This document shows, piece by piece, positions 6,941 through 15,550 of a stretch of 46,934 bases of DNA. Under the pieces are notes generated by a model. It worked only from the letters and a program-made list of their open reading frames with translations, was not told the DNA's origin and ran no database searches. A program made the position numbers and the translations under genes. Each line of letters begins with the position of its first letter. Positions within the stretch are counted from its first letter, which is position 1. Source of the stretch: Candidatus Thorarchaeota archaeon (GTDB taxonomy: Archaea; Asgardarchaeota; Thorarchaeia; Thorarchaeales; Thorarchaeaceae); the NCBI GenBank assembly GCA_013388835.1, contig JACAEL010000072.1, positions 1-46,934 of the forward strand, written 5' to 3'.

Positions 6941-7857
6941 GTCAGCAAAGGCAGATGACCGAGTTTCACTGTGCGATTTGCAATGAACCGGTCAGATTCG
7001 TTCCAAGTGATGAGCGCACTTACGAGAACCGGACTGCGGAAGAGCAGTTCTTCGGGATGCAGCTCACGACATATCGTGTCGCTCACAATGCAGGCAGTGA
7101 GAGGCATGTCAACACGGTGATAGTGGATCATATGGGTCTCTTCAGGGGCTACAAAGATGCGTTCTCAGAGAAGACTCGTGTGAAAGGCACGCATAGTGAC
7201 CAAGTGTTTTGGCCCTTGGCCCATGAGCACCGAACACTCTCTATCCATCCGCATGTCGATGTGGCGCTCATCATCGATTTGCAGGACAACTGGGTCATGG
7301 AGCTGGTGAATGCAGTCCGTGTCATGGTGCTGGAAATGGCTCGACTCATCTCTGAACGCATAGATGAGGTCCGGCAGGTGTATGAGTCTATGCCAGATAC
7401 CTTAGCTGTGACAATCGCTGACCATGAGGTCCGAGTCTGGACGCAGGGGTCTCGTTTTTTCTGCGTGAGAATGAAGACACCGACCGCCTATGCTGCAATA
7501 GACAGTCTTGCAAGAGAGGCTCTGACAGCTGACAGTGGTGATGTCATTCCGGACAAGCGCCTCCTCACCCTTGCCTTCCAAGCCATTGGAGCTTCGCCGA
7601 AGCTGGAGCGGCAGTATATCGTGCGACTGCTACGCGACAATCTCCTGTTTGCCCACATAGACTTCCAACACCAGTCGAGAGTACCGGACATTGTGGCTAG
7701 GCTCCAGAACAAGTTCCCGAGATCGGATGGTTTTCTCACCCATCTTCTGAGAGGACACACGACGGTCATCGAGCTCTTGGAGCAGGGGTACATTGAGCAA
7801 CTCGCCTTGGTAATGGACCTGCTGGACTATATTCAGAGGAGAGGTCTCTTGGAATAG
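6937..7857 (+). CDS. unknown protein with N-terminal CxxC, coupled to a small GTPase
   Basis: I do not recognise this 306-residue protein. The start at 6937 overlaps the GTPase stop as ATGA; upstream starts in the same frame would sit inside the GTPase and are unlikely. The N-terminus has a single CxxC (FHCAICNEPVRF), resembling half a zinc ribbon. The middle, HVDVALIIDLQDNWVMELVN, could be a longin/roadblock-like beta-strand platform, but that is only an impression. The C-terminus is helical and repeats the ALVMDLLDYIQRRGLLE pattern of a winged or dimerisation helix. It lies directly between the GTPase and the methyltransferase, one base before the latter. Confidence 0.7.
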   Translation: MSQQRQMTEFHCAICNEPVRFVPSDERTYENRTAEEQFFGMQLTTYRVAHNAGSERHVNTVIVDHMGLFRGYKDAFSEKTRVKGTHSDQVFWPLAHEHRTLSIHPHVDVALIIDLQDNWVMELVNAVRVMVLEMARLISERIDEVRQVYESMPDTLAVTIADHEVRVWTQGSRFFCVRMKTPTAYAAIDSLAREALTADSGDVIPDKRLLTLAFQAIGASPKLERQYIVRLLRDNLLFAHIDFQHQSRVPDIVARLQNKFPRSDGFLTHLLRGHTTVIELLEQGYIEQLALVMDLLDYIQRRGLLE

Positions 7858-7858
7858 G

Positions 7859-8929
7859 ATGCGGAGAGGACATGTCATGATAGTTCGTAAGGCAAAGGCT
7901 TGGCGCGAGCTGATGAAGATTGGGCTGAACGTTGGGCGGCTCAGAAAGGAGATTGACGTATTCTATCGGGGCAACATCCTCGGTGTACTGCGGAATGAGG
8001 GATGGTTCGACTACCTTCAGAGACCTAGGACTGCTGTGGACTTGGCAGCAGCCTTCAGGTATACGGACATGGAGTTCTTGGAGTACATTCTCAATGTTCT
8101 TGTTGATGATGGAGTACTGAGTCGTAATGGTGACGAGTACGTCTTCCAAGAGGGTCAAGTGTCCTTTGAGTGGGACTTCCCAAGCTGCTTTGACATCTCC
8201 ATGAGGGAGCTCTGGGTCGACCATGCCCGGGCCATACCGGACCGACTGCGAGGCAAGTTCATCTCGTTCACTGGTGGGCTGAATCTCTTCAACTGGGACG
8301 ATGCCCTGTCGAATCGCCTGTACGAACAGATTAGGCGAGCGGCCTTCAGCTTTGCAGATGCCCTGGAACGACCCGTACGGTTTCTGGATGTGGGTTCGGG
8401 CAACGGACGAGGTACTGCAGCCATATGGTCCTACTACTATGGGCGAGGCTACTTCCATGATGGAACGAAGATGCATATTGTCGGAATCGATCCGAGCGAG
8501 CGACTGTTATCCATTGCAAGAGCAGAGTTCCCGAAGATGGTCAGCGAGTATAACGGGAACGACCTTCGCATCTGTGACGAGGTGAATCGCTACCCTCCTG
8601 AGTTCAAGACAGGCTACGCCGAGAACATACCCTTTGAAGACGAGAGCTTTGACATCGTCTATGCCTCCCAGATACTTCATTGGACGACACCCAAACAGGC
8701 AATACAGGAAATGTTGCGTGTTGTGAGGCCTGGCGGTTTTCTCTTTGGTACCGAGAACTTCTATCCTGATGCGAATAGGTATAGTGAGATGCACTTCAAG
8801 GTCGTCGAGGGCGCCCACGGCTTCTTCTACAAGACCGATCTAGAGCAGTGGGCTCGCGAGGCTGGCGCGAATGGTGTAGAGACTGCCACACCCATCTCAG
8901 TGTTCAAGATAACCAAAGGGATTGCCTAG
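7859..8929 (+). CDS. SAM-dependent methyltransferase with N-terminal winged helix
   Basis: Class I methyltransferase of ~350 residues. Residues ~30-100 form a winged-helix-like dimerisation domain (AVDLAAAFRYTDMEFLEYIL, then NVLVDDGVLSRNGDEYVF), as in O-methyltransferases. Motif I is FLDVGSGNGRG (175-185), motif II VGIDPSERLLSIA, and the post-motif region PFEDESFDIVYASQILHW is followed by MLRVVRPGGFLFGTENF. The substrate is unknown. It begins immediately after the CxxC protein, so three genes form one operon with the GTPase. The start could be ATG 7859 or ATG 7877. It ends 71 nt from a convergent regulator gene. Confidence 0.85.
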   Translation: MRRGHVMIVRKAKAWRELMKIGLNVGRLRKEIDVFYRGNILGVLRNEGWFDYLQRPRTAVDLAAAFRYTDMEFLEYILNVLVDDGVLSRNGDEYVFQEGQVSFEWDFPSCFDISMRELWVDHARAIPDRLRGKFISFTGGLNLFNWDDALSNRLYEQIRRAAFSFADALERPVRFLDVGSGNGRGTAAIWSYYYGRGYFHDGTKMHIVGIDPSERLLSIARAEFPKMVSEYNGNDLRICDEVNRYPPEFKTGYAENIPFEDESFDIVYASQILHWTTPKQAIQEMLRVVRPGGFLFGTENFYPDANRYSEMHFKVVEGAHGFFYKTDLEQWAREAGANGVETATPISVFKITKGIA

Positions 8930-9000
8930 TCAGACTGGGCGGCTTCTGCACTCGCTATCGCTCAACGTCAAAGATTGCGTGGACGATGGTCCATGTCAAT

Positions 9001-10128
9001 CTAGGCAGACAGCACATCGTCTACCATGAACTTGCGGTCCCCAATCCATCCCCCTCGTGTATCGTTGTACGCGTCAGGGTATATGTAGTACAGCCGAGAA
9101 TTGGCATAGTCGAGCAGACACACGCTCATGCTACCAAGCACAGAGTACAGAGTGTTCAGGAAGGGGGAGATGTGCCCTTGAGGAAGTCGAATGAACCAGA
9201 ACAGGTTGGACTCAGAGACCCTCAGCGTGGACTCGAATGGCGGGGGGTTCTCCTTTGTCCGTGCCGCGAGGACAGCGAGTCCTGTTGCATCGCCCGTGCC
9301 GTAGACAAGTATGTTGCTCAGCGCTTCGAACAAGGCTGTGTCGAATGAAACTCGATATCCGTCGAAACACTCGTTGTTTATCATCTGCAGATGACGGCCA
9401 AACGTCTGAGGAGTGATCTCCACACCACGCTTCTTCAGGCTCTCTATGACTTCGGTGTTCTTTCGTCGCGCGTCCCGCATGAGTTCGGAGATGATATAAA
9501 CATCCTCACGGGTGAGCCACTTGAGAACGGTCCCATCAGTGGTGGCAGATTCTGTCTGTCTCTTCTTGGTTGATGATCTGAACCATGACTCCCAGTCGAA
9601 GGTCCAAGACCTTGACGAGGCGTTCCATCCCGTAATCCTCATGGATGTATAGAGTGGTCTGGTCTGTGACGTCGGAAGGGCCTTGAAACTCCTGATATGG
9701 CCCCCGTCGGTCAGTCTCTCGAATAACGCTTGAATGTGGTCCGATGTACCCAACGGTACTCTGAACTGCATGAAGAGACCGGTGGTCGAACCAAAGCATC
9801 GGGACCGATATGCAGTATACGGGTGTCGTTCGGCGACTCTCTCGAGATAGAGCATCGCCTGCGCGCTGGTTGCTTCAATCAGCATGTCGACCTCTTCTAG
9901 TCCCATCCTGTGGTACTTGAGGATGGGTTTGACTTGAAAGTACTGCTTCCCTGGAGGCAGATACCGCCTCTCGAATTCATCACCAGCTCCCATAAGTGCC
10001 CTGAGCCGCCTCAGGGCGGTGGGTTTGGATATGCCCGCCTTCTCTGCCAGCTCTTCAGCCGTGTCAAACGGGTTCCTCTGAAGGGCGGCGAGAAGGGGTA
10101 TGTATCTCTCAGTCACGGGGTCTACCAT
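9001..10128 (-). CDS. transcriptional regulator with two winged-helix domains
   Basis: 375-residue regulator. An N-terminal HTH is clear: PFDTAEELAEKAGISKPTAL then RRLRALM (residues ~20-46). A second HTH-like unit lies near residues 208-250 (WLTREDVYIISELMRDARRK ... GVEITPQTFGRHLQMI). Between and after them are alpha/beta regions that could bind a ligand, for example FGSTTGLFMQFRVPLGTSDH. The ATG at 10128 has a gagaggagg Shine-Dalgarno upstream. It stands alone, convergent with the methyltransferase and divided from the secreted-protein gene by a short gap. Target and ligand are unknown. An alternative reading is an archaeal regulator fused to an AsnC/RAM-like domain. Confidence 0.75.
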   Translation of the reverse strand: MVDPVTERYIPLLAALQRNPFDTAEELAEKAGISKPTALRRLRALMGAGDEFERRYLPPGKQYFQVKPILKYHRMGLEEVDMLIEATSAQAMLYLERVAERHPYTAYRSRCFGSTTGLFMQFRVPLGTSDHIQALFERLTDGGHIRSFKALPTSQTRPLYTSMRITGWNASSRSWTFDWESWFRSSTKKRQTESATTDGTVLKWLTREDVYIISELMRDARRKNTEVIESLKKRGVEITPQTFGRHLQMINNECFDGYRVSFDTALFEALSNILVYGTGDATGLAVLAARTKENPPPFESTLRVSESNLFWFIRLPQGHISPFLNTLYSVLGSMSVCLLDYANSRLYYIYPDAYNDTRGGWIGDRKFMVDDVLSA

Positions 10129-10201
10129 CTATGCATCCCTCCTCTCTTGGGTGCTCGGATATGGTCACACAGAGATGAATGTGGCTGATGCAAGCCTGTT
10201 C

Positions 10202-10708
10202 CTATGGCGTGATCGTCGTGTTCGATTCAACGAGTACGTCTGTAATCAGCGGAGGACCGGGGTCACCCCCTCCGGGCGGGTCAAAGAGCATCTCAGCCTG
10301 GAGTACTATCGGGCCGCTAAGGGTGATCACAACAGCAAACGCACTGACCTTATACCAACCGGGTTCCTTGGCCGCATTATACCATCCGATTGTAACAGTC
10401 AGCCCGGTGTAGTCTTGGTCTAGAGTAATCACGTTGCCGAGTAATATGCCCGATGGCAGTGTCAGGACTGTTGCTTGTAGCGTGAACCAGACGTCGAGTT
10501 GTCGTGGTACCAGCAGTAGACTCTCAGTGAGTATATCATCAGAGAGTCCGTCGTTGTCTAGGTCAAGGTAGTTAGCATAGGTAATGGACAGACTCGCATT
10601 GCTGTCAATGGGTTCTTCGTCGGTTGCAGCTGATGTCCCGCACGGTAGAGCGAAGAACAATATCACAACGAAAAACCCGATAATGAGGTTCCTTCTGTGA
10701 GTCGCCAT
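10202..10708 (-). CDS. secreted or membrane-anchored protein with a Ca-binding-like loop
   Basis: 168-residue protein with a signal peptide: basic MATHRRN, hydrophobic IIGFFVVILFFAL, then CGTSAATD at the likely cleavage region. The mature part contains DLDNDGLSDD, the DxDxDGxxD loop of thrombospondin type-3/dockerin-like calcium sites, then beta-rich sequence and a Gly-Pro-rich PPGGGDPGPP stretch near the C-terminus. I chose ATG 10708 because the longer frame (10759) would put polar residues before the signal and include the promoter; a ttatttg box at about 10745-10739 gives a start near 10715. It is probably a cell-surface protein. Confidence 0.7.
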   Translation of the reverse strand: MATHRRNLIIGFFVVILFFALPCGTSAATDEEPIDSNASLSITYANYLDLDNDGLSDDILTESLLLVPRQLDVWFTLQATVLTLPSGILLGNVITLDQDYTGLTVTIGWYNAAKEPGWYKVSAFAVVITLSGPIVLQAEMLFDPPGGGDPGPPLITDVLVESNTTITP

Positions 10709-10830
10709 GTCAGTTCTGTGTGATAGTGTGGTAAAACACAAATAAGAACCTTTCTCCATCCTACTATCATCTCGCTATCGGCGTGGCTGAATCGATTGCA
10801 CATGTTGTGGATATGCGTACTGAGTTGCGT

Positions 10831-12183
10831 TCACCACTGCGGGCGCTTGACACCTGCTTTGCCCACTGCACGATACTCGAAGCCTTTCGACTCCACAACG
10901 GTCTTGTCAAACACGTTTCTGCCATCGACAAGTGTTGCTGTCCTCATGACCTTCCTTATCTTGTCAAGGTCAAGAGAGTAGTACATCTTGTGCTTCGTCA
11001 CGAGCACGAGGCAATCCGAACCTTTCGCCGCCTCCATGATGTCCCTCATGATGGGCTGTGACCCGAACTCCCACTCTCTGACGTAAGGGTCGTGAAGTCT
11101 TACGATTGCGCCCTTGGCCTGCAGTGATGCGACAAGTGCCGCCGCAGGTGTGTTTCGTGTGTCGTCGGAGTCCTCCAGATATGCCAGACCCAGCACAGTG
11201 ACTATAGCATCTTGGATTGACAGGCCCTTGTGTGCAAGGGCGTTCTCCACCAGCTCGGACATATGGATTGGCATGTGGTCGTTGATTCGCCGGGCGAGAG
11301 AGATGAACTCGGGCTCAATCTTCCATGTGCCGTACTCGTAGAGGCCGTAGCGCAAGAGCCACGGATCCTTAGGCAGGCAGTGCCCTCCAACTCCAGCGCC
11401 GGGGATGTGCATATGTCTGTCATGACGCGCATTGATTATTCGGATAATCTCATAGATGTCAACTCCGAGGCTCTCGCAGACTAGAGCCATCTCGTTGGCG
11501 AAGGCGATGTTAACGTCCCGGTACGCGTTCTCAATCGTCTTAGCCAGCTCGGCACTCAGGGTATCAGTGACGTATATCTCCTTCTTCACTATCTTTCTGT
11601 ATAGCTCTACTGCTCTGTCGGTCGACCTAGGAGTAATCCCTCCAACGACCCGAGGCATGTCTGTTATGTACTCGAGCAGTTTCCCGGGCATGACACGTTC
11701 ATAAGAGAATGCGAGGTCGAAGTCCTTTCCCCCCCTCATGTTTGACTCCTTCTCCACAATTCTTTGAACTAGGTTCTGTGTTGTCCCAGGTGCGACTGTC
11801 GACTCCACCACTATGAGCACACCCTTCTTCATTCTCTGCCCAATCTGAGTGCTCACCTCACGCAGAGAGGTGTACTGAGGCATGTTCTGTGTGTCCGTGG
11901 GAGTCTGAACATCGATGAGAACAATGTCTGCTACTCGAAGGCACTCTGGGTCGTCCGTAACCCTGAAGGTTCCCTTCTTGACGACCTTCGATATGAGCTC
12001 GTCGAGTTCTGGCTCCTCACCCTCAAATGGTGACCTTCCGCTGTTCAGGGCATCTATCTTCCACCCAGAACGCTTTGACCTCCTCTGGAGTCCGGTCACA
12101 TGGTGCCCTTCAACATCTGCAAGCAGGGCCGCGGCAGGAATACCCACATAGCCCATTCCGACGACAACAATCTCTGTCACCAC
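10831..12183 (-). CDS. wecC: UDP-N-acetyl-D-mannosamine (UDP-hexose) 6-dehydrogenase
   Basis: 450-residue member of the UDP-glucose/UDP-ManNAc dehydrogenase family, which oxidises C6 of a UDP-sugar to a uronic acid with two NAD+. The Rossmann motif is VVVGMGYVGIPAA (6-18), the central region includes FSYERVMPGKLLEYI, and the catalytic cysteine is C269 in GAGVGGHCLPKDPW. The C-terminal domain is complete (TVLGLAYLEDSDDTRNTPA). The ERVMPG segment fits the WecC/UDP-ManNAc or UDP-GlcNAc branch better than UDP-glucose dehydrogenase. It starts at GTG 12183 and is third in a minus-strand run with the epimerase and polyferredoxin-like genes. Its product would feed a surface polysaccharide. Confidence 0.85.
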   Translation of the reverse strand: MVTEIVVVGMGYVGIPAAALLADVEGHHVTGLQRRSKRSGWKIDALNSGRSPFEGEEPELDELISKVVKKGTFRVTDDPECLRVADIVLIDVQTPTDTQNMPQYTSLREVSTQIGQRMKKGVLIVVESTVAPGTTQNLVQRIVEKESNMRGGKDFDLAFSYERVMPGKLLEYITDMPRVVGGITPRSTDRAVELYRKIVKKEIYVTDTLSAELAKTIENAYRDVNIAFANEMALVCESLGVDIYEIIRIINARHDRHMHIPGAGVGGHCLPKDPWLLRYGLYEYGTWKIEPEFISLARRINDHMPIHMSELVENALAHKGLSIQDAIVTVLGLAYLEDSDDTRNTPAAALVASLQAKGAIVRLHDPYVREWEFGSQPIMRDIMEAAKGSDCLVLVTKHKMYYSLDLDKIRKVMRTATLVDGRNVFDKTVVESKGFEYRAVGKAGVKRPQW

Positions 12184-12328
12184 TAGAAGTCACAACCTAG
12201 GTCAAGTGTTTCACTGCTAGCCGGGTGGTCCTCGCTTCAACACAAAAAGGTTGTCACTGTGCGCTGCTCAATCATGCTGGCGAGATGGTCAGAGTGTGGA
12301 ATTGTCTGCCTCTTACGCGGCGTCCGGC

Positions 12329-13156
12329 CTACTCCACGTCGACTACAGCCGACACTCGTCCGACGGCTCGCTCTATTGCATCAGGGTCAGCTATTGTGAG
12401 GGTGATGGCACCCTCGGGACAGACATCCACACAACGACCACAGCCCCTGCATGCATTGCTTATGACCGCTCTGCCATCTACCAGTCGGATGGCGTCCACA
12501 AAACAGACCCCTGCAGTACAGGTCCCACAACCCACACAGTTGTCATTTACTTCGATGCTTATGCCGGGCATTCGGGTTATCTTGTCTCCAATCTCCGGGG
12601 ATATCACAGGTAGGACTCGCCAGAGGCAGCAGCAGGGACAGCAGTTGCATATGGTCAGCAGCTTGTGACCGGGACCTACGTTCAGCCAGACCGAGTCGAG
12701 CTTGTTCCGCCCAATCAGGTGGACAAGTCCTGCCTCGTCACACTTTCTGATGTACTCATGCGCCTCCTCCTTAGTCACTCTCCTTCCCAGATTCGGATTG
12801 ATTCCCATTGCAGCCTCCCCAAGAAACAGACAGCCGTAGTCTATGGGATAGTCCTTGCACTTGGAGGACTCTCGACAGATGCAGAAGTTCATGATCCAGT
12901 GGTAGTTTGCCTTGTCGATGAACCTGTGCACAATCTCCGAGGGCAGCACCGCCTCCTCCGGTCGTTCAAGGGTCTTTCCCACCGATACAGTTCTAGTGAC
13001 GGCACTGTCCTTGGGAAGATAGATGATGTCATCGCCATCGAACAGCATCTTGTCAATCGCTCTGCCCAGTAGGGGAATGCGCGTCATCCTTGCGATTATG
13101 TGCGTGTTTGGGAATGTCTTCTTCAGGAGCGCGACGAACCAGAGGGGTCGAGCCAT
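12329..13156 (-). CDS. 4Fe-4S protein with two ferredoxin clusters and extra cysteine motifs
   Basis: 275-residue iron-sulphur protein. The C-terminus holds two cluster motifs: CVGCGTCTAGVC (C207, C210, C213, C218; spacing 2-2-4) and CRGCGRCVDVCP (C236, C239, C242, C246; spacing 2-2-3). Before them lie CICRESSKC (92-100) with C109, and a dense CNCCPCCC (170-177), giving at least ten further cysteines. The N-terminus is helical with no membrane segment. Electron transfer is likely; the partner is unknown, and the adjacent sugar genes give no obvious redox enzyme except the dehydrogenase. A gttatgag box ~35 nt upstream of ATG 13156 may drive its own transcription. Confidence 0.75.
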   Translation of the reverse strand: MARPLWFVALLKKTFPNTHIIARMTRIPLLGRAIDKMLFDGDDIIYLPKDSAVTRTVSVGKTLERPEEAVLPSEIVHRFIDKANYHWIMNFCICRESSKCKDYPIDYGCLFLGEAAMGINPNLGRRVTKEEAHEYIRKCDEAGLVHLIGRNKLDSVWLNVGPGHKLLTICNCCPCCCLWRVLPVISPEIGDKITRMPGISIEVNDNCVGCGTCTAGVCFVDAIRLVDGRAVISNACRGCGRCVDVCPEGAITLTIADPDAIERAVGRVSAVVDVE

Positions 13157-13247
13157 AGCATTTCATGCTAGAAACGTGACTCATAACACTATCGCGACTC
13201 AATAGGCTGGCCCAGTCACGATGTGGTGGTCGAATCGCTCTCAGAGT

Positions 13248-14198
13248 CTACTGCGACCTGTGTGTTTCATACCATTCCACTGTTCTTCGCAGTCCTTCCT
13301 TCAGCGACACAACGGGTCTGACGCCGAGTATCCGTTCAAGTCTGGTGATGTCGCCCCGGCTCTCCTCTACGTCGCCCAGTCTCGGTGGGCCGTGAATGAC
13401 TTGAGAGGTACACCCGTGCACGGCTGCCCTGATCATCATTGCGAGTTCTAGAACCGTAACTGAGCTGTCTCCTGCAACGTTGAGGGTCGTTCCGGCCGCC
13501 TGGCTCTTCTCTCCCGCTGCGACAGTCGAACTGACGACATCCTCGACATAGACAAGACTACGTGTCTGATGCCCATCACCATCAATCACTATCGGTTCGT
13601 TTCTAAGCGCCCGATTGATGAATATGGACACAACACCAGAGTACTCAGAGTAGGCCTGTCTGGGCCCGTACACGTTGAAGTATCTCAGCACGACTGTCTC
13701 GACACCGTACGTGTTCCCAAAGGCTTGAACGTACTTTTCTCCTGCCGCCTTGGAAGCTGCGTAGGGACTCAAGACGATCAGTTCAGACTCCTCAGTCACA
13801 GGCAGTCTTTTGGGTCTCCCATACACCGCCGCGCTCGATATGAAGACAAACCTTGAGGCATCAAGTCTTCTGGCCGCGTCCAGCATGTTGACAGTTCCTG
13901 TCACATTCACATCGTTGACATAGATTGGGTCTTCAACGCTCTGCTTCACTGACGAGATGGCCGCAAGGTGGTATACTGTGTCTGCCGTTCCATCCAGCCT
14001 CTCTACGAGACTCCGGTCCCTGATATACGCCTCAATGAAGGTGAACTTGGGACTCCTGAGTGCATCCACGATGTTGTCGCTTCTTCCTGTGGTCAGATTG
14101 TCCACACCTGTGACAGTGAGTCCTCCTCCGAGCAGTCTGTCAACAAGGTGGCTGCCGATGAACCCTGCACATCCTGTGACAATGACCGAGCTGCCCAA
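13248..14198 (-). CDS. NAD-dependent nucleotide-sugar epimerase/dehydratase (GalE-like)
   Basis: Extended short-chain dehydrogenase that epimerises or dehydrates a nucleotide sugar. It has the NAD motif VIVTGCAGFIGSHLVDRLL right at the N-terminus, the TDTVYHLAAISSV segment, SSAAVYG (active-site Ser) and YAASK (Tyr-x3-Lys). From the TTG at 14198 it is 316 residues, the usual length. The frame stays open to 14327, but that extension is low-quality sequence and contains a TATA box at 14239-14245, ideally placed for a transcript starting near 14215; hence TTG 14198. The exact sugar cannot be told. It leads a minus-strand group with the 4Fe-4S protein and UDP-sugar dehydrogenase. Confidence 0.8.
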   Translation of the reverse strand: MGSSVIVTGCAGFIGSHLVDRLLGGGLTVTGVDNLTTGRSDNIVDALRSPKFTFIEAYIRDRSLVERLDGTADTVYHLAAISSVKQSVEDPIYVNDVNVTGTVNMLDAARRLDASRFVFISSAAVYGRPKRLPVTEESELIVLSPYAASKAAGEKYVQAFGNTYGVETVVLRYFNVYGPRQAYSEYSGVVSIFINRALRNEPIVIDGDGHQTRSLVYVEDVVSSTVAAGEKSQAAGTTLNVAGDSSVTVLELAMMIRAAVHGCTSQVIHGPPRLGDVEESRGDITRLERILGVRPVVSLKEGLRRTVEWYETHRSQ

Positions 14199-14237
14199 TT
14201 CCGCCGACCTCGGGGAGGGCCCTTCCAGTCTGTCTGG

Positions 14238-14245
14238 GTTTATAG
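14238..14245 (-). promoter_or_regulatory. TATA box of the epimerase gene
   Basis: Minus-strand actataaac at about 14246-14238 predicts a start near 14215, some 17 nt before TTG 14198. It lies inside the longest open frame of that gene and therefore decides the start. Confidence 0.55.
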
Positions 14246-14422
14246 TCCTTCTTGTCTCATACTCCTGAAGCGTTTCAACAGCAGTCGAGGTCGGACGGAC
14301 TTGACCACGCTGTGTGTGGGGATTCATCCATTGGTCAACGACTCTCCCTTCTCAGTGTGCGGACTTGCCAGTGACGGTGGCAATCCTTTTCTGTCTAGGC
14401 ATAGCTGTACCCGGGAGCCGTA

Positions 14423-15382
14423 TTGAAGACACATAGCCGTCGTGTTCAACCGTATCATGCAGCCGACCGCGAGTATCTCCCTCTCGCCTGTTTCACTCTC
14501 CAGTCCGCTCCGCTACTATGGCCGCAGTTTCGACCTCTCCCACAGTGGTCCGAAACTGTTGAGGAACCGGACGGCCGCAGCAGTCTGGTATATGGCAACG
14601 AGCAATTGGGGCTGTTGATCAGGCTCAGCCCATATCGTGGGTCTGGACGAGTGAGCGACACCGATGAAGTCATAGTGGGATGTCAGGGGCTTCCTGATGG
14701 TCTATCTCTAGAGCTTCGGGCCTTCCGAAATGGGCAAGAGCCAAGATCCATAGTTGCATCAGTCACTGGTCCGGAGGACCATGCTCTGACCATACTGGCG
14801 GGTTTCGAGGAATGCTTCAATGTGGACGGTTCTGACCCCGGCTGGCAACGGAGCCACCTGAGACGGTTGACTCGAAGTGCGATTGGGCTCAGTGCATGGC
14901 ACTTGGCTGAGCTAAATGCATCGGAGATGCTGATGAATGACCCGCACGACCCGGAGGCACTCATGTACTTGGGCATAGCGAAGGCTGCTCAGGGATACGC
15001 TCCCGAAGGAGAGGGCCTTCTCCTCGCATCGCTGACAATGGACCCAATGAATGCAGATGCATACTACCACCTCGGGGTCATACTACTGAATCAAGGTAGA
15101 TGTATGACCGCGGTCGACTCGCTACGACAGGTCCTGCAGCTTGTACCGGGGGAGCGTATGGCACTCTACCATCTGGGACGAGCATTGGAACGACTTGGGC
15201 GTCTTCCGGAGGCGCTGAAGTCATATCGTGAGAGCCTGAAGCAAGCTTCCACCACAACCACACTTCTCACCTGTCTTGCTTCTGACATCACGAAGGAGCT
15301 TGAGGACTCTGTAGTGCGTGTTGAGAGGGCAATCGCGGGCGGTGGTGAGTTGCCGCGTGAAGGCGTGTTCTTGAGAGAGTGA
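14423..15382 (+). CDS. TPR-repeat protein
   Basis: 319 residues. The first ~140 are an unrecognised domain (GNEQLGLLIRLSPYRGSGRV region). From ~160 to ~285 there are about three to four tetratricopeptide repeats, clearest in NADAYYHLGVILLNQGRCMT and RMALYHLGRALERLGRLPEA then LKSYRESL. TPRs mediate protein-protein contacts; there is no signal peptide, so it is probably cytoplasmic. TTG 14423 is the first start; codons just downstream offer no better one. It diverges from the epimerase gene. The 168 bases after it contain nothing but the promoter of the next gene. Confidence 0.75.
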   Translation: MKTHSRRVQPYHAADREYLPLACFTLQSAPLLWPQFRPLPQWSETVEEPDGRSSLVYGNEQLGLLIRLSPYRGSGRVSDTDEVIVGCQGLPDGLSLELRAFRNGQEPRSIVASVTGPEDHALTILAGFEECFNVDGSDPGWQRSHLRRLTRSAIGLSAWHLAELNASEMLMNDPHDPEALMYLGIAKAAQGYAPEGEGLLLASLTMDPMNADAYYHLGVILLNQGRCMTAVDSLRQVLQLVPGERMALYHLGRALERLGRLPEALKSYRESLKQASTTTTLLTCLASDITKELEDSVVRVERAIAGGGELPREGVFLRE

Positions 15383-15518
15383 CATTGACTCATTCACAAT
15401 CTCCTCCCGAGTCGATGAATCCGTCTATGCTTGCCATTGTACTGAGGCGGCCTGAATCTCTATGTGCTCTTGGACCACACTGCATGATGGGATTGCTGCC
15501 ATCCCTGTGATGAGATAC

Positions 15519-15526
15519 GCTTAAGA
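15519..15526 (+). promoter_or_regulatory. TATA box of the DUF389 gene
   Basis: gcttaaga at 15519-15526 predicts a start near 15548, three bases before the GTG at 15551, so the transcript would be practically leaderless. Confidence 0.45.
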
Positions 15527-15550
15527 TGCACCCTGTGAGCTGTACAACAT

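Noticed and set aside
7766-8476. 236-residue minus-strand ORF
   Set aside because: It lies fully antisense to the CxxC protein and methyltransferase genes, both of which have clear domains or coupling.
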